41,257 nucleotides of DNA from CAMDBL01 sp964498125 (GTDB lineage: Bacteria; Pseudomonadota; Alphaproteobacteria; Rhizobiales; Hyphomicrobiaceae): the NCBI GenBank assembly GCA_964498125.1, contig CAZCGE010000055.1:1-41257 (forward strand). Reading direction: 5' to 3'. The notes below the pieces were generated by a model. The model searched no databases. It was not told the origin of the DNA and saw nothing but the letters and a program-made list of their open reading frames with translations. Positions 17,112 to 26,043 of the stretch are shown piece after piece; position 1 is the first letter of the stretch; every line of letters starts with the position of its first letter. The position numbers and the translations under genes were made by a program.

Positions 17112-18158
17112 CTACAGCTTGATGTCTCGGTTGAACTTCTCGATCCAGCCCGAGCGCTGCTCGTTGATCTTCTTCCAATCCTGGAACACGAACTTTTTCT
17201 TCATGTCGTCGTGGTCCTTCGCCAGCACCTTGGCGATTTCGCCGGCCATCTTGACCTTGGTGTTGGTCGGCACAATGAGATACGGGGGATCCATCAGCTT
17301 GGTCTGCACCTCCGGCGACAGCGCACTATCGATCAGCTTGAGCGCAAGCTCCGCGTTCGGTGAGTTCTTGACGATGTGGATCGTCGTCTTGAAGGCGATG
17401 GCGCCTTCCTTGGGCACTGCGAATTCGACCGGCACGCCGCGCGCCTTGAGGATCTGGATGGCGTTGAAGTTGCCGGGGCCGATGTCGACCTGGCCCTGCT
17501 GGTAGAGCGTGGCGAGCGCGCCCGGATTGGCGGCGACGGCGCCGAGATTGGGTTTCAACTCCTCGATCGCCTTGAAGCCGGCATCGACGTTGGCCTCGCC
17601 GCCGCCGCGCATGCGGGCGACCTCGACCAACCAGCCGGTGCCGAGCGTCGAGTTGAGGTTGGTGATGCCGACGCGGCCCTTGTACTCGGGCTTCCAGATG
17701 TCGGTCCACGAGGTCGGCGGCGTCTTGATCTTCTCGGGATTATAGGTGATGCCGACCACCTGGAAGAACGGCGCTGGCCCGGTCGGCTCCTGCGCGTCCT
17801 TGATCAGATCGGCGTAATACTTCGACTTGACCACCGGGAAGGCGTCGACCAGCCCCTGGTCGATGGCGACGAGCGCGGGACCTGGATCGTGCAGCATGAC
17901 GTCGATCGGCGGATTGGCCTGCGCCGCCTTGACCTTGGCGATCTGGTCGACCGACAGCATCGGGTCGAGCGTCATTTCGGCGTTGCCGTTGTTGGCGCGG
18001 AAGTGGGGAACAAGGACGGCCTTGTGCGCTTCCTCCCAGCTGCCCGTGAACGTAGCGAACACCAGCCGCCGGGCCTGGGCTTGCAACATGCCGGGAAAGG
18101 CGTGCATGGCGCCCAGCGTCAGCGCGCTGGTCATCAGATGGCGTCGAGAGAGTGTCAT
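17112..18158 (-). CDS. ABC transporter periplasmic binding protein, PotD-like
   Basis: This 348-residue exported protein has a signal with S-R-R-H-L-M at residues 4-9 and cleavage near A-Q-A-R. The twin arginines suggest Tat export, though Sec is possible. The mature part opens with L-V-F-A-T-F-T-G-S-W-E-E and has the P-x-S-W-x-D-I-W-x-P-E-Y-K-G-R segment shared by PotD and related family-1 extracellular solute-binding proteins. It delivers its ligand to the PotB/PotC-like permeases downstream. The ligand is not readable from the sequence: polyamine, or an amino-acid- or opine-like compound. The start at 18158 is set by the signal peptide. Confidence 0.9.
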   Translation of the reverse strand: MTLSRRHLMTSALTLGAMHAFPGMLQAQARRLVFATFTGSWEEAHKAVLVPHFRANNGNAEMTLDPMLSVDQIAKVKAAQANPPIDVMLHDPGPALVAIDQGLVDAFPVVKSKYYADLIKDAQEPTGPAPFFQVVGITYNPEKIKTPPTSWTDIWKPEYKGRVGITNLNSTLGTGWLVEVARMRGGGEANVDAGFKAIEELKPNLGAVAANPGALATLYQQGQVDIGPGNFNAIQILKARGVPVEFAVPKEGAIAFKTTIHIVKNSPNAELALKLIDSALSPEVQTKLMDPPYLIVPTNTKVKMAGEIAKVLAKDHDDMKKKFVFQDWKKINEQRSGWIEKFNRDIKL

Positions 18159-18181
18159 GGACTGTTCCTTCTGGTTGCGTG

Positions 18182-19288
18182 TTATTGTGCAGGCTGACGG
18201 AAGACGGAGATCGAATCGGGTGAGAGCGCGCGCACCCGCACCGGCGTGCCGGCGCACCGCGGCTCCATGCCGGCGGTGCGCGGCTCGGAGATCTTGAAGG
18301 CGCGGCCGTCTATCGTGCGGATTTCGTGGACGATCATGGCGCCGAGCGGCAGCCCCATCTCGACCGTGCCGGCGATGCCCTCGCCGTCCAAGGCAATGCG
18401 CAGCTGCTCGGGACGAACACAGACCATGACCTCCTCGCCCGCCGCGATCGGCTCGAGCGGCGCACGCGTCAGGATCTCGCTGCCGCTGGCCAGCGCGACG
18501 CGCGCCGTCCGTTGTTCGATGCCAAGCAGCCTGCCGGCCAGCAGATTGGCGGTGCCGACGAAGGTATTGACGAACAAGGACCCCGGTCGATCGTAGACCT
18601 CGGTCGGCGTGCCGAACTGCTCGAGCCGGCCCTGGTTGAAGACGGCGACGCGATCGGCCATCGACAGGGCTTCCTCCTGATCGTGCGTGACGATCACCGT
18701 CGTCGTGCCCGCCAGCCGCTGGATGCGCTTGATCTCGATCTGCATGTCGAGGCGCAGGTTCTTGTCGAGAGCGGCGAACGGCTCGTCGAGCAGCAGGATC
18801 GAGGGCCGCACGGCGAGCGCACGCGCCAGCGCCACGCGCTGCTGCTGGCCACCCGACAGCTCGCGCGGATAACGCCCGGCCAGCTCGGTGAGCTTGACCA
18901 GCTGCAGCATCTCCTCGACGCGCGCGCGTGTCGCCACTTTCGACGTGCGGCGCGCCTCCAGGCCGTAGGCGACGTTTTGCGCCGCCGTCATGTGCGGGAA
19001 CAGGGCGTAGTTCTGGAAGACGATGCCGACGCTGCGCTTGTTCGGCGGCAGATGATCGACGCTCTCGCCGCCGACGACGATGCGGCCTTCGCTTTGACTG
19101 ATGAAACCGCCGATGGCGCGCAGCAGCGTGGTCTTGCCGCAACCAGAGGGCCCCAGCAGCGCCACGAGCTCGCCGCCCTTGATGTCGAGGGAGACGTCTT
19201 GCACCGCCGTCGCCGCACCATAGCGGTGCGTCACGCGATCGAGGAACAAGGACTGACCCGTCGCCACTGCTGCCCCCACGTCGCGCAT
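18182..19288 (-). CDS. ABC transporter ATPase, PotA-like
   Basis: This 368-residue ATPase has Walker A G-P-S-G-C-G-K-T-T (residues 46-54), signature L-S-G-G-Q (143-147), Walker B I-L-L-L-D-E (163-168) and H-loop V-T-H-D-Q-E-E-A. A C-terminal TOBE-type domain of about 100 residues is present, as in PotA, PotG and related importers. It is the first gene of the minus-strand transporter operon. The promoter must lie in the roughly 220 bases shared with the divergent second amidase. Confidence 0.92.
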   Translation of the reverse strand: MRDVGAAVATGQSLFLDRVTHRYGAATAVQDVSLDIKGGELVALLGPSGCGKTTLLRAIGGFISQSEGRIVVGGESVDHLPPNKRSVGIVFQNYALFPHMTAAQNVAYGLEARRTSKVATRARVEEMLQLVKLTELAGRYPRELSGGQQQRVALARALAVRPSILLLDEPFAALDKNLRLDMQIEIKRIQRLAGTTTVIVTHDQEEALSMADRVAVFNQGRLEQFGTPTEVYDRPGSLFVNTFVGTANLLAGRLLGIEQRTARVALASGSEILTRAPLEPIAAGEEVMVCVRPEQLRIALDGEGIAGTVEMGLPLGAMIVHEIRTIDGRAFKISEPRTAGMEPRCAGTPVRVRALSPDSISVFRQPAQ

Positions 19289-19508
19289 TCCAACGCCTCA
19301 TCGCGGAGGCCGCGACCCCGTCGCGCAACTTGACAAGCGGCAAGCTTAGACCAAAGCTGGCGACGCGCAATCCAGAATTTTGCCGTTGAAAACAGTGAAT
19401 TAAGTCGATGTGCATGGAAATTGTCCAGCAGGCCGTTTATTCAGGCAAAGCTGGCAACGGATGCGCGTGCGGCGGGCGCGACGTCAGCTCGAGCAGGCAG
19501 TCGAGGCC

Positions 19509-20897
19509 ATGACAGACCCAGAGCGCACTGACACCGCCAGCGCCATCGCCACTGGCGTCCGCGCGGGCACGCTCTCGGCCGCCAGTGTGACCGCCGCGGC
19601 GCGCCAGCGCATTGCCGATCTCGACGGCGAGCTCAATGCTTTCCTGGCGCTGTCCGACACGGCCGAGGCCGAGGCAGCCGGGATCGATGCCAGCCCGGTG
19701 AAGGCCGGCCCGCTGTGCGGCGTCCCCGTCGCCATCAAGGATCTGACGGATACGGCGGGTCTCGTCACCACCTATGGCAGCGCGCTCTATCGCCACCATG
19801 TCCCGATTTTGGATGATCTCGTCGTCGCGCGCCTTCGCGCCAGCGGCGCCGTCATCATCGGCAAGACCATGACGCCGGAGTTCGGCTTCGGGGCGGTTTG
19901 CGCCAATGCACTGAAACCGGCCACCTGCAACCCATGGAACCTGGCGCTGACCTCGGGCGGCTCGTCGGGTGGCGCGGCCGTGGCCGTGGCGAGTGGCATG
20001 GTGCCGTTGGCGCACGGCACCGACTTCGGCGGCTCGGTCAGAACGCCGGCGAGCTTCTGCGGCGTGCTCTCGCTGCGGCCGACGCCGGGCATGATCCCCT
20101 CGCCCAAGCGCGTCCTCGCCTTCGATACGCTGGCGACCCATGGCGTGCTGGCGCGCAGCGTCGCCGATCTCGAGCTGTTCCTGGATGCCGCGGCCGGGCC
20201 TGACCTTGGCGATCCAACATCGCGGCGCTGGCCGGCCGATCAGGACCAGGCCCCCGCCGTGCCATTGCACATCGCCGCCACCGAGGATTTTGACGCAGCC
20301 CCGGTGGCCGCCGTCGTTCGCCAGGCCATGCAGGCGGCCGTGGCCAAGGTTGCAGCGACGGTGGCTCCGGTGGCCTGGGCCCATCCCGATTGCAGCGGCG
20401 CGATCGAGACCTTCCATGCCCTGCGCCAACCCATCATCCGGCACAGCTACGGGCATCTGCTGGACAAGGGCGGCGACGCGCTGTCGCCGACGGTGCGATG
20501 GGCCATCGGCCGTGGCGAAGGCGCGACCGCCGCCGACTTCCTGGCCGCCGAGGCGCAGCGGTCGGCGCTCTATCGTCGGTTCGTCGCCTTCTTCGAGCGG
20601 CACGATATCCTGCTGGCGCCGGCGGCGGCGGTGCTGCCGTGGCCGAACGCGGTGCCTAACGTCACTGAGATCGACGGCCGGCCGCTGGCGACCGTCGTCG
20701 ACTATCTGGCGATCACCTTCATCGTTACCCTGGTCGGGTGTCCCGTGGTGACGCTGCCGGCCTGGACGGCGGGTGACATCCCGTTCGGCATCCAGTTGAT
20801 CGGGCTACCAGGCTCGGACCGACGCCTGCTGGCTGCCGCGCGTCGCTTCGAGGCGCACTGCGGCTTCGCATTCCGTACCCCGCCCATCGGCGCCTGA
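19509..20897 (+). CDS. Amidase signature family hydrolase (second)
   Basis: This 462-residue amidase is the same length as the first. The triad is Lys77 (V-A-I-K-D-L), Ser152 (S-G-G-S-S-G-G) and nucleophile Ser176 (D-F-G-G-S-V-R), at the canonical spacings of 75 and 24. It has no signal peptide. The start at 19509 is preferred because amidase similarity begins there; an upstream in-frame start (19410) would add a basic, non-family extension. Divergence from the PotABCD-like transporter suggests that it hydrolyses the imported compound or a product of it. The substrate is unknown. Confidence 0.87.
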   Translation: MTDPERTDTASAIATGVRAGTLSAASVTAAARQRIADLDGELNAFLALSDTAEAEAAGIDASPVKAGPLCGVPVAIKDLTDTAGLVTTYGSALYRHHVPILDDLVVARLRASGAVIIGKTMTPEFGFGAVCANALKPATCNPWNLALTSGGSSGGAAVAVASGMVPLAHGTDFGGSVRTPASFCGVLSLRPTPGMIPSPKRVLAFDTLATHGVLARSVADLELFLDAAAGPDLGDPTSRRWPADQDQAPAVPLHIAATEDFDAAPVAAVVRQAMQAAVAKVAATVAPVAWAHPDCSGAIETFHALRQPIIRHSYGHLLDKGGDALSPTVRWAIGRGEGATAADFLAAEAQRSALYRRFVAFFERHDILLAPAAAVLPWPNAVPNVTEIDGRPLATVVDYLAITFIVTLVGCPVVTLPAWTAGDIPFGIQLIGLPGSDRRLLAAARRFEAHCGFAFRTPPIGA

Positions 20898-20983
20898 CGG
20901 CCGCACTCGATGGCGGCACTGGCGGACACACGTCGCGCAATTCGGCTTGACTTTTCCTGGCCGCGTCCGGCTTCTTCGCGGCT

Positions 20984-21631
20984 ATGCCGGCCAAGGTCAA
21001 GATTTGTGGATTGCGAACCAAGGACGCCCTCGATGCGGCCCTGTCGGGTGGCGCGGACTTTGTCGGGCTGGTCTTTTACCCGCAAAGTCCGCGCAACGTG
21101 ACGATGGCCGAGGCGGCGGCGTTGGCTCGGGCGGCGCGTGGCAAAGCCCAGGTCGTGGCATTGCTGGTCGATCCCGATGATGCCCTGCTGGCCGAGATCG
21201 CCGGTCGGGTGCGACCGGATCTGCTGCAGTTGCATGGCTCGGAAACACCCGCTCGCGTGGCCGAGATCAAGGCACGCTGCAATATTGCGATCATGAAGGC
21301 CATCAAGGTCGAGACCGCCGCGGACGCCGAGGCGGCGTTGGCCTACAAGGACACGGCCGACCTGATTCTGTTCGATGCCAAGGCGCCCAAGGAGCTTGCC
21401 GGCGCGCTGCCGGGCGGCAACGCCATCACCTTCGACTGGCGGGCGCTCGACGGCGTCAAGGACAAGGTCGCCTGGATGCTGGCGGGTGGCTTGACCCCGG
21501 ACAACGTTGCCGAGGCCATCCGATTGACAGGCGCCACCAGAGTCGATGTGTCTTCCGGCGTCGAATTGCAGCCTGGCGAAAAAAGCCCGGAGCTGATCCG
21601 CCGCTTCCTTCGGGCCGTCAAGGCGGGTTAA
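20984..21631 (+). CDS. trpF: Phosphoribosylanthranilate isomerase
   Basis: TrpF catalyses the third step of tryptophan synthesis from chorismate via anthranilate, an Amadori rearrangement. The 215-residue protein has the (beta/alpha)8 signature start V-K-I-C-G-L-R with the catalytic Cys, F-Y-P-Q-S-P-R-N for phosphate contact, L-L-Q-L-H-G, the catalytic Asp region (L-F-D-A-K) and the C-terminal phosphate loop L-A-G-G-L-T-P-D-N-V and D-V-S-S-G-V-E. It begins 86 bases after the amidase and is followed by trpB after two palindromes. Confidence 0.95.
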   Translation: MPAKVKICGLRTKDALDAALSGGADFVGLVFYPQSPRNVTMAEAAALARAARGKAQVVALLVDPDDALLAEIAGRVRPDLLQLHGSETPARVAEIKARCNIAIMKAIKVETAADAEAALAYKDTADLILFDAKAPKELAGALPGGNAITFDWRALDGVKDKVAWMLAGGLTPDNVAEAIRLTGATRVDVSSGVELQPGEKSPELIRRFLRAVKAG

Positions 21632-21656
21632 GGTGTCTGACTTCCAGTCAGACACC
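21632..21656. repeat. GTGTCTGAC palindrome, unit 1 (trpF-trpB)
   Basis: A perfect ten-base inverted repeat, GGTGTCTGAC and GTCAGACACC, around five bases. It begins at the base after the trpF stop codon. It has no T-run, so it is more like a mobile palindrome (REP-like) than a terminator. Confidence 0.8.
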
Positions 21657-21675
21657 GTTGCGCCGGCCGTGCCAA

Positions 21676-21702
21676 AGGTGTCTGACCAGAGGTCAGACAC
21701 CT
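21676..21702. repeat. GTGTCTGAC palindrome, unit 2 (trpF-trpB)
   Basis: A perfect 12-base inverted repeat, AGGTGTCTGACC and GGTCAGACACCT, around AGA. It lies 20 bases before the trpB start. It shares ten core bases with unit 1 and, in part, with the palindrome inside ilvD at 29922-29947. Confidence 0.82.
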
Positions 21703-21721
21703 CCCCGAGGACACCCGTCAG

Positions 21722-22960
21722 ATGGCCACGAAAAAAAGCAAATCAGACCCGAAGCTCAACAGTTTCCGCACGGGGCCGGATGAGCGTGGCTTCTTTGGCC
21801 TGTTCGGCGGCCGGTTTGTCGCCGAGACCCTGATGCCGCTGATCCTGGAGCTGGAGCAGGCCTATGAGGCGGCCAAGGCCGATGCCAAATTCCACGCCGA
21901 AATCGCCGACCTGAACACGCATTATGCCGGCCGGCCCTCGCCGCTGTATTTCGCCCCGCGGCTGACGGAGCATTTCGGCGGGGCGAAAATCTACTTCAAG
22001 CGCGATGAGCTGAACCACACCGGCTCGCACAAGATCAACAACTGCCTCGGCCAGATCCTTCTGGCGCGCCGCATGGGCAAGACCCGCATCATCGCCGAGA
22101 CCGGCGCGGGCCAGCATGGCGTCGCGGTCGCCACTGTCTGCGCGCGGTTCAATCTGCCGTGCGAGATCTTCATGGGCGCCACCGATGTCGAGCGCCAGAG
22201 TCCCAATGTCGCCCGCATGATCCTGCTCGGCGCCAAGGTCAATCCCGTGACGTCGGGCGCCGGCACGCTCAAGGATGCCATGAACGAAGCACTGCGCGAC
22301 TGGGTCGGCAATGTGCACGACACCTACTACATCATCGGCACGGCGGCGGGCCCACATCCCTATCCAGAGATGGTGCGCGACTTCCAGTCGATCATCGGCC
22401 GCGAGGTCCGCGAGCAGATCCTGGCCGCCGAGGGGCGGCTGCCCGATACGCTGGTGGCCTGCATCGGCGGCGGCTCCAACGCCATCGGCCTGTTCCACCC
22501 GTTTCTCGACGACGAAGGCGTCAAGATGTATGGCGTGGAAGCTGGCGGCCACGGCATCGACGTGCCAAACGGCCATGCCGCCTCCATGACCGGTGGCAGC
22601 CCGGGCGTGTTGCATGGCAACCGCACCTACCTGCTGCAGGACGGCGATGGCCAGATCCTGGAAGGCCATTCGATCTCGGCCGGGCTCGACTATCCCGGCG
22701 TCGGGCCGGAGCACGCCTGGCTGAAGGATTCGGGTCGCGTCAGCTATGTACCGGCCACTGACAAGGAAGCGCTCGACGCGCTGCTGCTCTGCACGCGCCT
22801 GGAAGGCATCATCCCGGCGCTGGAGCCGTCGCACGCACTCGCTTACGTGACAAAGCTGGCGCCGACGCTGCCCAAGGACAATCTGCTGGTCATGAACCTG
22901 TGCGGCCGCGGCGACAAGGACCTGTTCACGGTGGCCAAGGCGTTGGGGCTGAAGGTGTGA
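21722..22960 (+). CDS. trpB: Tryptophan synthase beta chain
   Basis: TrpB is a 412-residue PLP enzyme that joins indole and serine. The PLP lysine is seen in H-T-G-S-H-K-I-N-N, the substrate loop in E-T-G-A-G-Q-H-G-V and the phosphate-binding glycines in G-G-G-S-N-A-I-G. The N-terminus G-F-F-G-L-F-G-G-R-F-V-A-E-T is typical. In relatives trpA normally follows at once. Here the next gene on this strand is mntA, and trpA appears 3.4 kb later, fused to a HepT domain. The ribosome site GAGGA lies ten bases before the ATG. Confidence 0.96.
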   Translation: MATKKSKSDPKLNSFRTGPDERGFFGLFGGRFVAETLMPLILELEQAYEAAKADAKFHAEIADLNTHYAGRPSPLYFAPRLTEHFGGAKIYFKRDELNHTGSHKINNCLGQILLARRMGKTRIIAETGAGQHGVAVATVCARFNLPCEIFMGATDVERQSPNVARMILLGAKVNPVTSGAGTLKDAMNEALRDWVGNVHDTYYIIGTAAGPHPYPEMVRDFQSIIGREVREQILAAEGRLPDTLVACIGGGSNAIGLFHPFLDDEGVKMYGVEAGGHGIDVPNGHAASMTGGSPGVLHGNRTYLLQDGDGQILEGHSISAGLDYPGVGPEHAWLKDSGRVSYVPATDKEALDALLLCTRLEGIIPALEPSHALAYVTKLAPTLPKDNLLVMNLCGRGDKDLFTVAKALGLKV

Positions 22961-23033
22961 GCGCCGCGACGTCGGTCGATCACGCCTTTGCCCCAAGCGC
23001 CGCGCCGCGGCCGGGTCCTTGTCAATTCGTTCC

Positions 23034-25352
23034 TCACAGAATGAAGTCTGTCTCCGCGAACCTGAAGAGCCCGGTCACGGCGATCTGGAACTCGGCGACG
23101 GCGTCGGCATCGGTCGAGCCGTAGATCATCGTCATGCTGTCCGTGCTTTCGGCCCAGACGCGCCCCGTGAAATCAGCGCCTTTCTCGAACAGGCCCGGTT
23201 CGGGCCTCGACCCGAACACGAACGCGTCGTCGATCTCCGCAGTCAGCAGATTGGCGTCGATCGCGGACAGGTCGATTAGGTCCTCGGCGCTGGTGAAATC
23301 CGTGATCGTGTCGTACCTGTTCACCTGCCGCAGGCCGAGCAGCGTAGCGAAGGAGTCGGCGGTGCTGCGATAGACGAAGGTGTCGTGTCCCAGTCCGCCA
23401 GCCAACCAGTCGACGTTGTCGCCACCCGTGATGATGTCGTCCTCGCCGCCTCCAACGATGGTATCGCGTCCGTTGCCGCCATCGATGCGGTCGGCGCCGG
23501 CATCGCCGCCCAGCCAATCGTTTTCATCGCCGCCTTCGATCAGGTCGTTGCCGACGCCGCCGGTGATGACGTCGTTGCCATGGCCGCCAAACAGGGCGTC
23601 ATCCCCCCAACCGCCCAGAATGCGGTCGGCGCCGTCGTCGCCGCTGAGGACGTCATTGCCGGCGTTGCCGTTCATGGTATCGGCGCCCGAGCCGGCGGAA
23701 ACCGTCTCGCCGGTCGGCGCCACGTTCGAGCCGACGAACGTGTCGGCAAACTGGCTGAGAACGAACCGATCGATGGAGAGATAACGGTCGCCGGCGGCAT
23801 CGCCCGTGTTGAGCGCGCCGTTCATCAGATTGATGGTGACGGCGGCGCTGGCATGCGCGTAGCTCGCGGTATCGATGCCGCCGTTCTCGGTCATGGGCCC
23901 GAGCACGAGGGCGGTCTTGGCGGCGAGCGCCAGCTGCGGATCGGTGACGATGGTCTCACCAAAGCCGTTCAGGACATCGGCGCCGGCGCCGCCTTCCAGC
24001 GTGTCGTTGCCGTAGCCGCCGAACAGGCTGTCGTTGCCCTCACCGCCCGACAAATAGTCGTCGCCGTCGCCGCCGCGCAGCACATCGGCGCCGTCCTCGC
24101 CGAACAGGCGATCGTTGCCAGCGCCGGCGATGAGGCGATCATGGTCACGGCCACCGAACAAGTCGTCGATGCCATCGCCGCCCTCCAGGACGTCATTGCC
24201 ATTGCCACCGTACAAGAAGTCATTGCCTTGGCCGCCGAACAGTGTGTCGGCCTCAACGGTGAACTCTTCCGATGCATCGCCGTCGGTGTGCCCGTAGAGG
24301 CGGTCGTCGCCCTGGCCGCCAAATAGCGTGTCGCGGCCGTAACCGCCGACCAGCGTGTCGAAGCCGATGCCACCGGACAGATGATTGTTGACGGTATTGC
24401 CACGGATCATGTCGTCGCCACGGCCGCCGACGGCATTTTCGATGACGGCATTGAAGGCGATGGAGACGTTGTCCGTCAGCCAGCCGACGGAGGAGAAATG
24501 TCCGTCCATCAGGTCAATCGACTGGTCCATGCCGAATTGCGAGACGTCCAGCGTATCGATGCCGCCGGCGTCCCAGATGCAGAAGACAGAATCGGGATGC
24601 GCCGACAAGTCGAAGGGGTTGAAGTAGGCGCCATCGATCCACTTGCCGGCGTTGGAATTGAAACCGTACACGGTGTTGCCGGTGCGCGTCGTCATGTCGG
24701 CGCCGTAGATGCGATGCATGGCGGCGATGTCGTAGAGCAGCGGAGTCGAAGCATATGTCTGACTGAGGTCGCCGCCGCGATGGTCCGTCCCGCTGCCGTC
24801 CTCATCAGCATCGAAATAGGACATGACGGTGTATTTCCGCGTGTCCTGCGCCCATTGCGCGTTGTCGGCATAGGTGGGGTCTGCGCTGTCCGAGGCGTCG
24901 TAGTTGGCCGGATGCGTCAGGCCGAGGGAATGGCCGATCTCATGCAGGTAGATGGAGATGGAATAGTTGCCGAACTGGAAATCGGAATCCTGATCTGTTG
25001 ATCCCCACTGCGAGCTGATCCAGATGTCGGCGCCATTCAACTCGGTTCCAAACCAGTCTTCGTTGGTGCTGGTGTAGCTGGTGCTCGCGTCGTGATGCCG
25101 GAACGTGATGTCGCCGGAGCTGCCCGTCGTTTCGTTGAGATTGATGGCGATGACATCGTCCCAGGCCTCGAAGGCATAGCGGGCAAAGTCATTTTGGGTT
25201 TCGGTCATCGGCGCCGAGGAACCGCCTGGAAGTGAATAGGAAACATTCGTCCGATGATTCCAGTCGCGATATTCGCCTTGGTCATTCCAGTTGGACCAGT
25301 TGGTGCGCAGGCTGTAGATAAATTGGTCGAGCGTGGCGATTGGCTTTGCCAT
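23034..25352 (-). CDS. Secreted RTX metalloprotease of the serralysin (M10B) type
   Basis: This protein of about 772 residues has an N-terminal zinc metalloprotease domain with H-E-I-G-H-S-L-G-L-T-H and Met-turn Y-T-V-M-S-Y-F, both diagnostic of serralysins. It is followed by two blocks of calcium-binding G-G-x-G-x-D nonapeptides (roughly 18-20 repeats in all) separated by a non-repeat segment. The C-terminus ends E-T-D-F-I-L, like type I secretion signals. The start at 25352 is chosen for a CAGGA ribosome site seven bases upstream; a start at 25451 would add 33 residues. There is no Sec signal, as expected for type I export. No exporter is adjacent; the TolC/HlyD/ABC set at 33.8-39.6 kb could serve. 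Confidence 0.9.
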   Translation of the reverse strand: MAKPIATLDQFIYSLRTNWSNWNDQGEYRDWNHRTNVSYSLPGGSSAPMTETQNDFARYAFEAWDDVIAINLNETTGSSGDITFRHHDASTSYTSTNEDWFGTELNGADIWISSQWGSTDQDSDFQFGNYSISIYLHEIGHSLGLTHPANYDASDSADPTYADNAQWAQDTRKYTVMSYFDADEDGSGTDHRGGDLSQTYASTPLLYDIAAMHRIYGADMTTRTGNTVYGFNSNAGKWIDGAYFNPFDLSAHPDSVFCIWDAGGIDTLDVSQFGMDQSIDLMDGHFSSVGWLTDNVSIAFNAVIENAVGGRGDDMIRGNTVNNHLSGGIGFDTLVGGYGRDTLFGGQGDDRLYGHTDGDASEEFTVEADTLFGGQGNDFLYGGNGNDVLEGGDGIDDLFGGRDHDRLIAGAGNDRLFGEDGADVLRGGDGDDYLSGGEGNDSLFGGYGNDTLEGGAGADVLNGFGETIVTDPQLALAAKTALVLGPMTENGGIDTASYAHASAAVTINLMNGALNTGDAAGDRYLSIDRFVLSQFADTFVGSNVAPTGETVSAGSGADTMNGNAGNDVLSGDDGADRILGGWGDDALFGGHGNDVITGGVGNDLIEGGDENDWLGGDAGADRIDGGNGRDTIVGGGEDDIITGGDNVDWLAGGLGHDTFVYRSTADSFATLLGLRQVNRYDTITDFTSAEDLIDLSAIDANLLTAEIDDAFVFGSRPEPGLFEKGADFTGRVWAESTDSMTMIYGSTDADAVAEFQIAVTGLFRFAETDFIL

Positions 25353-25716
25353 TTGAAGGTCCTGTTTTGAGTGGCTGTTCGAAGCCGGCAAGGGCGCCGG
25401 ATCGTCGGTGAGGCGCAGCTTGCTCAAAAGCTCAGACAACGGCTGTTCCATCGGAAACTACGGCCGCCGACGCTGCGGGGTATTCCGCCGTCATGCTTAA
25501 CGAACGATTTCAATCGCCTGCGATCGCAGACCATGGGCAACCGCGGCGGCTCTGGCCTGACGCATGGCGGCATCGGCCGATGGACGTCCGGCACGCTAGA
25601 GCGCAGGCGCCGCGCATTCGTGCCACATTGCCAGAACTCAGGCGTGCTCACGCTTGACCCGGATCGATCGTGCGCATAGGACCAGGAGAGAGTTCCGCTT
25701 AGGACGACTCCTGGTC
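25353..25716. other. Divergent gap between the RTX protease and mntA
   Basis: About 360 bases hold the promoters of two divergent genes. The only clear structure is the inverted repeat at 25680-25716. If the protease starts at 25451, the left 99 bases are coding. Confidence 0.5.
25680..25716. promoter_or_regulatory. Inverted repeat directly before mntA
   Basis: GACCAGGAG (25680-25688) and CTCCTGGTC (25708-25716) form a perfect nine-base inverted repeat with a 19-base spacer. It ends at the base before the mntA ATG, and the spacer contains the probable ribosome site AGGACG. It may be an operator for autoregulation or an RNA hairpin that limits translation. Both are inference. Confidence 0.55.
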
Positions 25717-26043
25717 ATGGCATCCGAAACCCGCGGCGATCGCCACATCGAGCGCGACGAGGTGATCAAGCTCTTGCAAGAGCACGAACAGGCCATCCGC
25801 GCGCTCGGGGTCATGCATCTGCATCTTTACGGCTCGCTCGCCCGTGACGAGGCGCGCGAAGACTCGGATGTGGACGTATTCATCGATCGCGACCCGAGCA
25901 GAAAGTTCGGTTTCATCGAATACACAGGCCTGATCCTCATGCTCGAGGACCTCTTTGGGCGCGAAGTCGACGTTTCGACGCGGACCAGTCTTCATCCCCG
26001 CCTTCGCGACTCGATTGAAAGCAGCGCGGTGAAGGTGTTCTGA
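25717..26043 (+). CDS. mntA: MntA-type minimal nucleotidyltransferase (antitoxin)
   Basis: This 108-residue nucleotidyltransferase has the G-S-x10-D-x-D active site, seen as Y-G-S-L-A-R-D-E-A-R-E-D-S-D-V-D. In characterised MntA/HepT pairs the nucleotidyltransferase adds AMP units to a tyrosine of HepT and so silences the toxin. Here the stop codon overlaps the start of the hepT-trpA gene by one base (TGATG), the usual coupled arrangement. The start at 25717 follows AGGACG; an upstream in-frame TTG would extend it into the inverted repeat. By eye its base composition is poorer in GC than the trp genes, consistent with acquisition by transfer. Confidence 0.85.
   Translation: MASETRGDRHIERDEVIKLLQEHEQAIRALGVMHLHLYGSLARDEAREDSDVDVFIDRDPSRKFGFIEYTGLILMLEDLFGREVDVSTRTSLHPRLRDSIESSAVKVF

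Noticed and set aside
17112..19415. Apparent 767-residue extension of the PotD-like protein
   Set aside because: The N-terminal part is an out-of-frame reading of the ATPase gene; the real signal peptide starts at 18158.
23400..24400. Regular short repeats resembling a CRISPR array
   Set aside because: The periodicity is the nine-codon RTX repeat of the metalloprotease frame; units are not identical and there are no distinct spacers.
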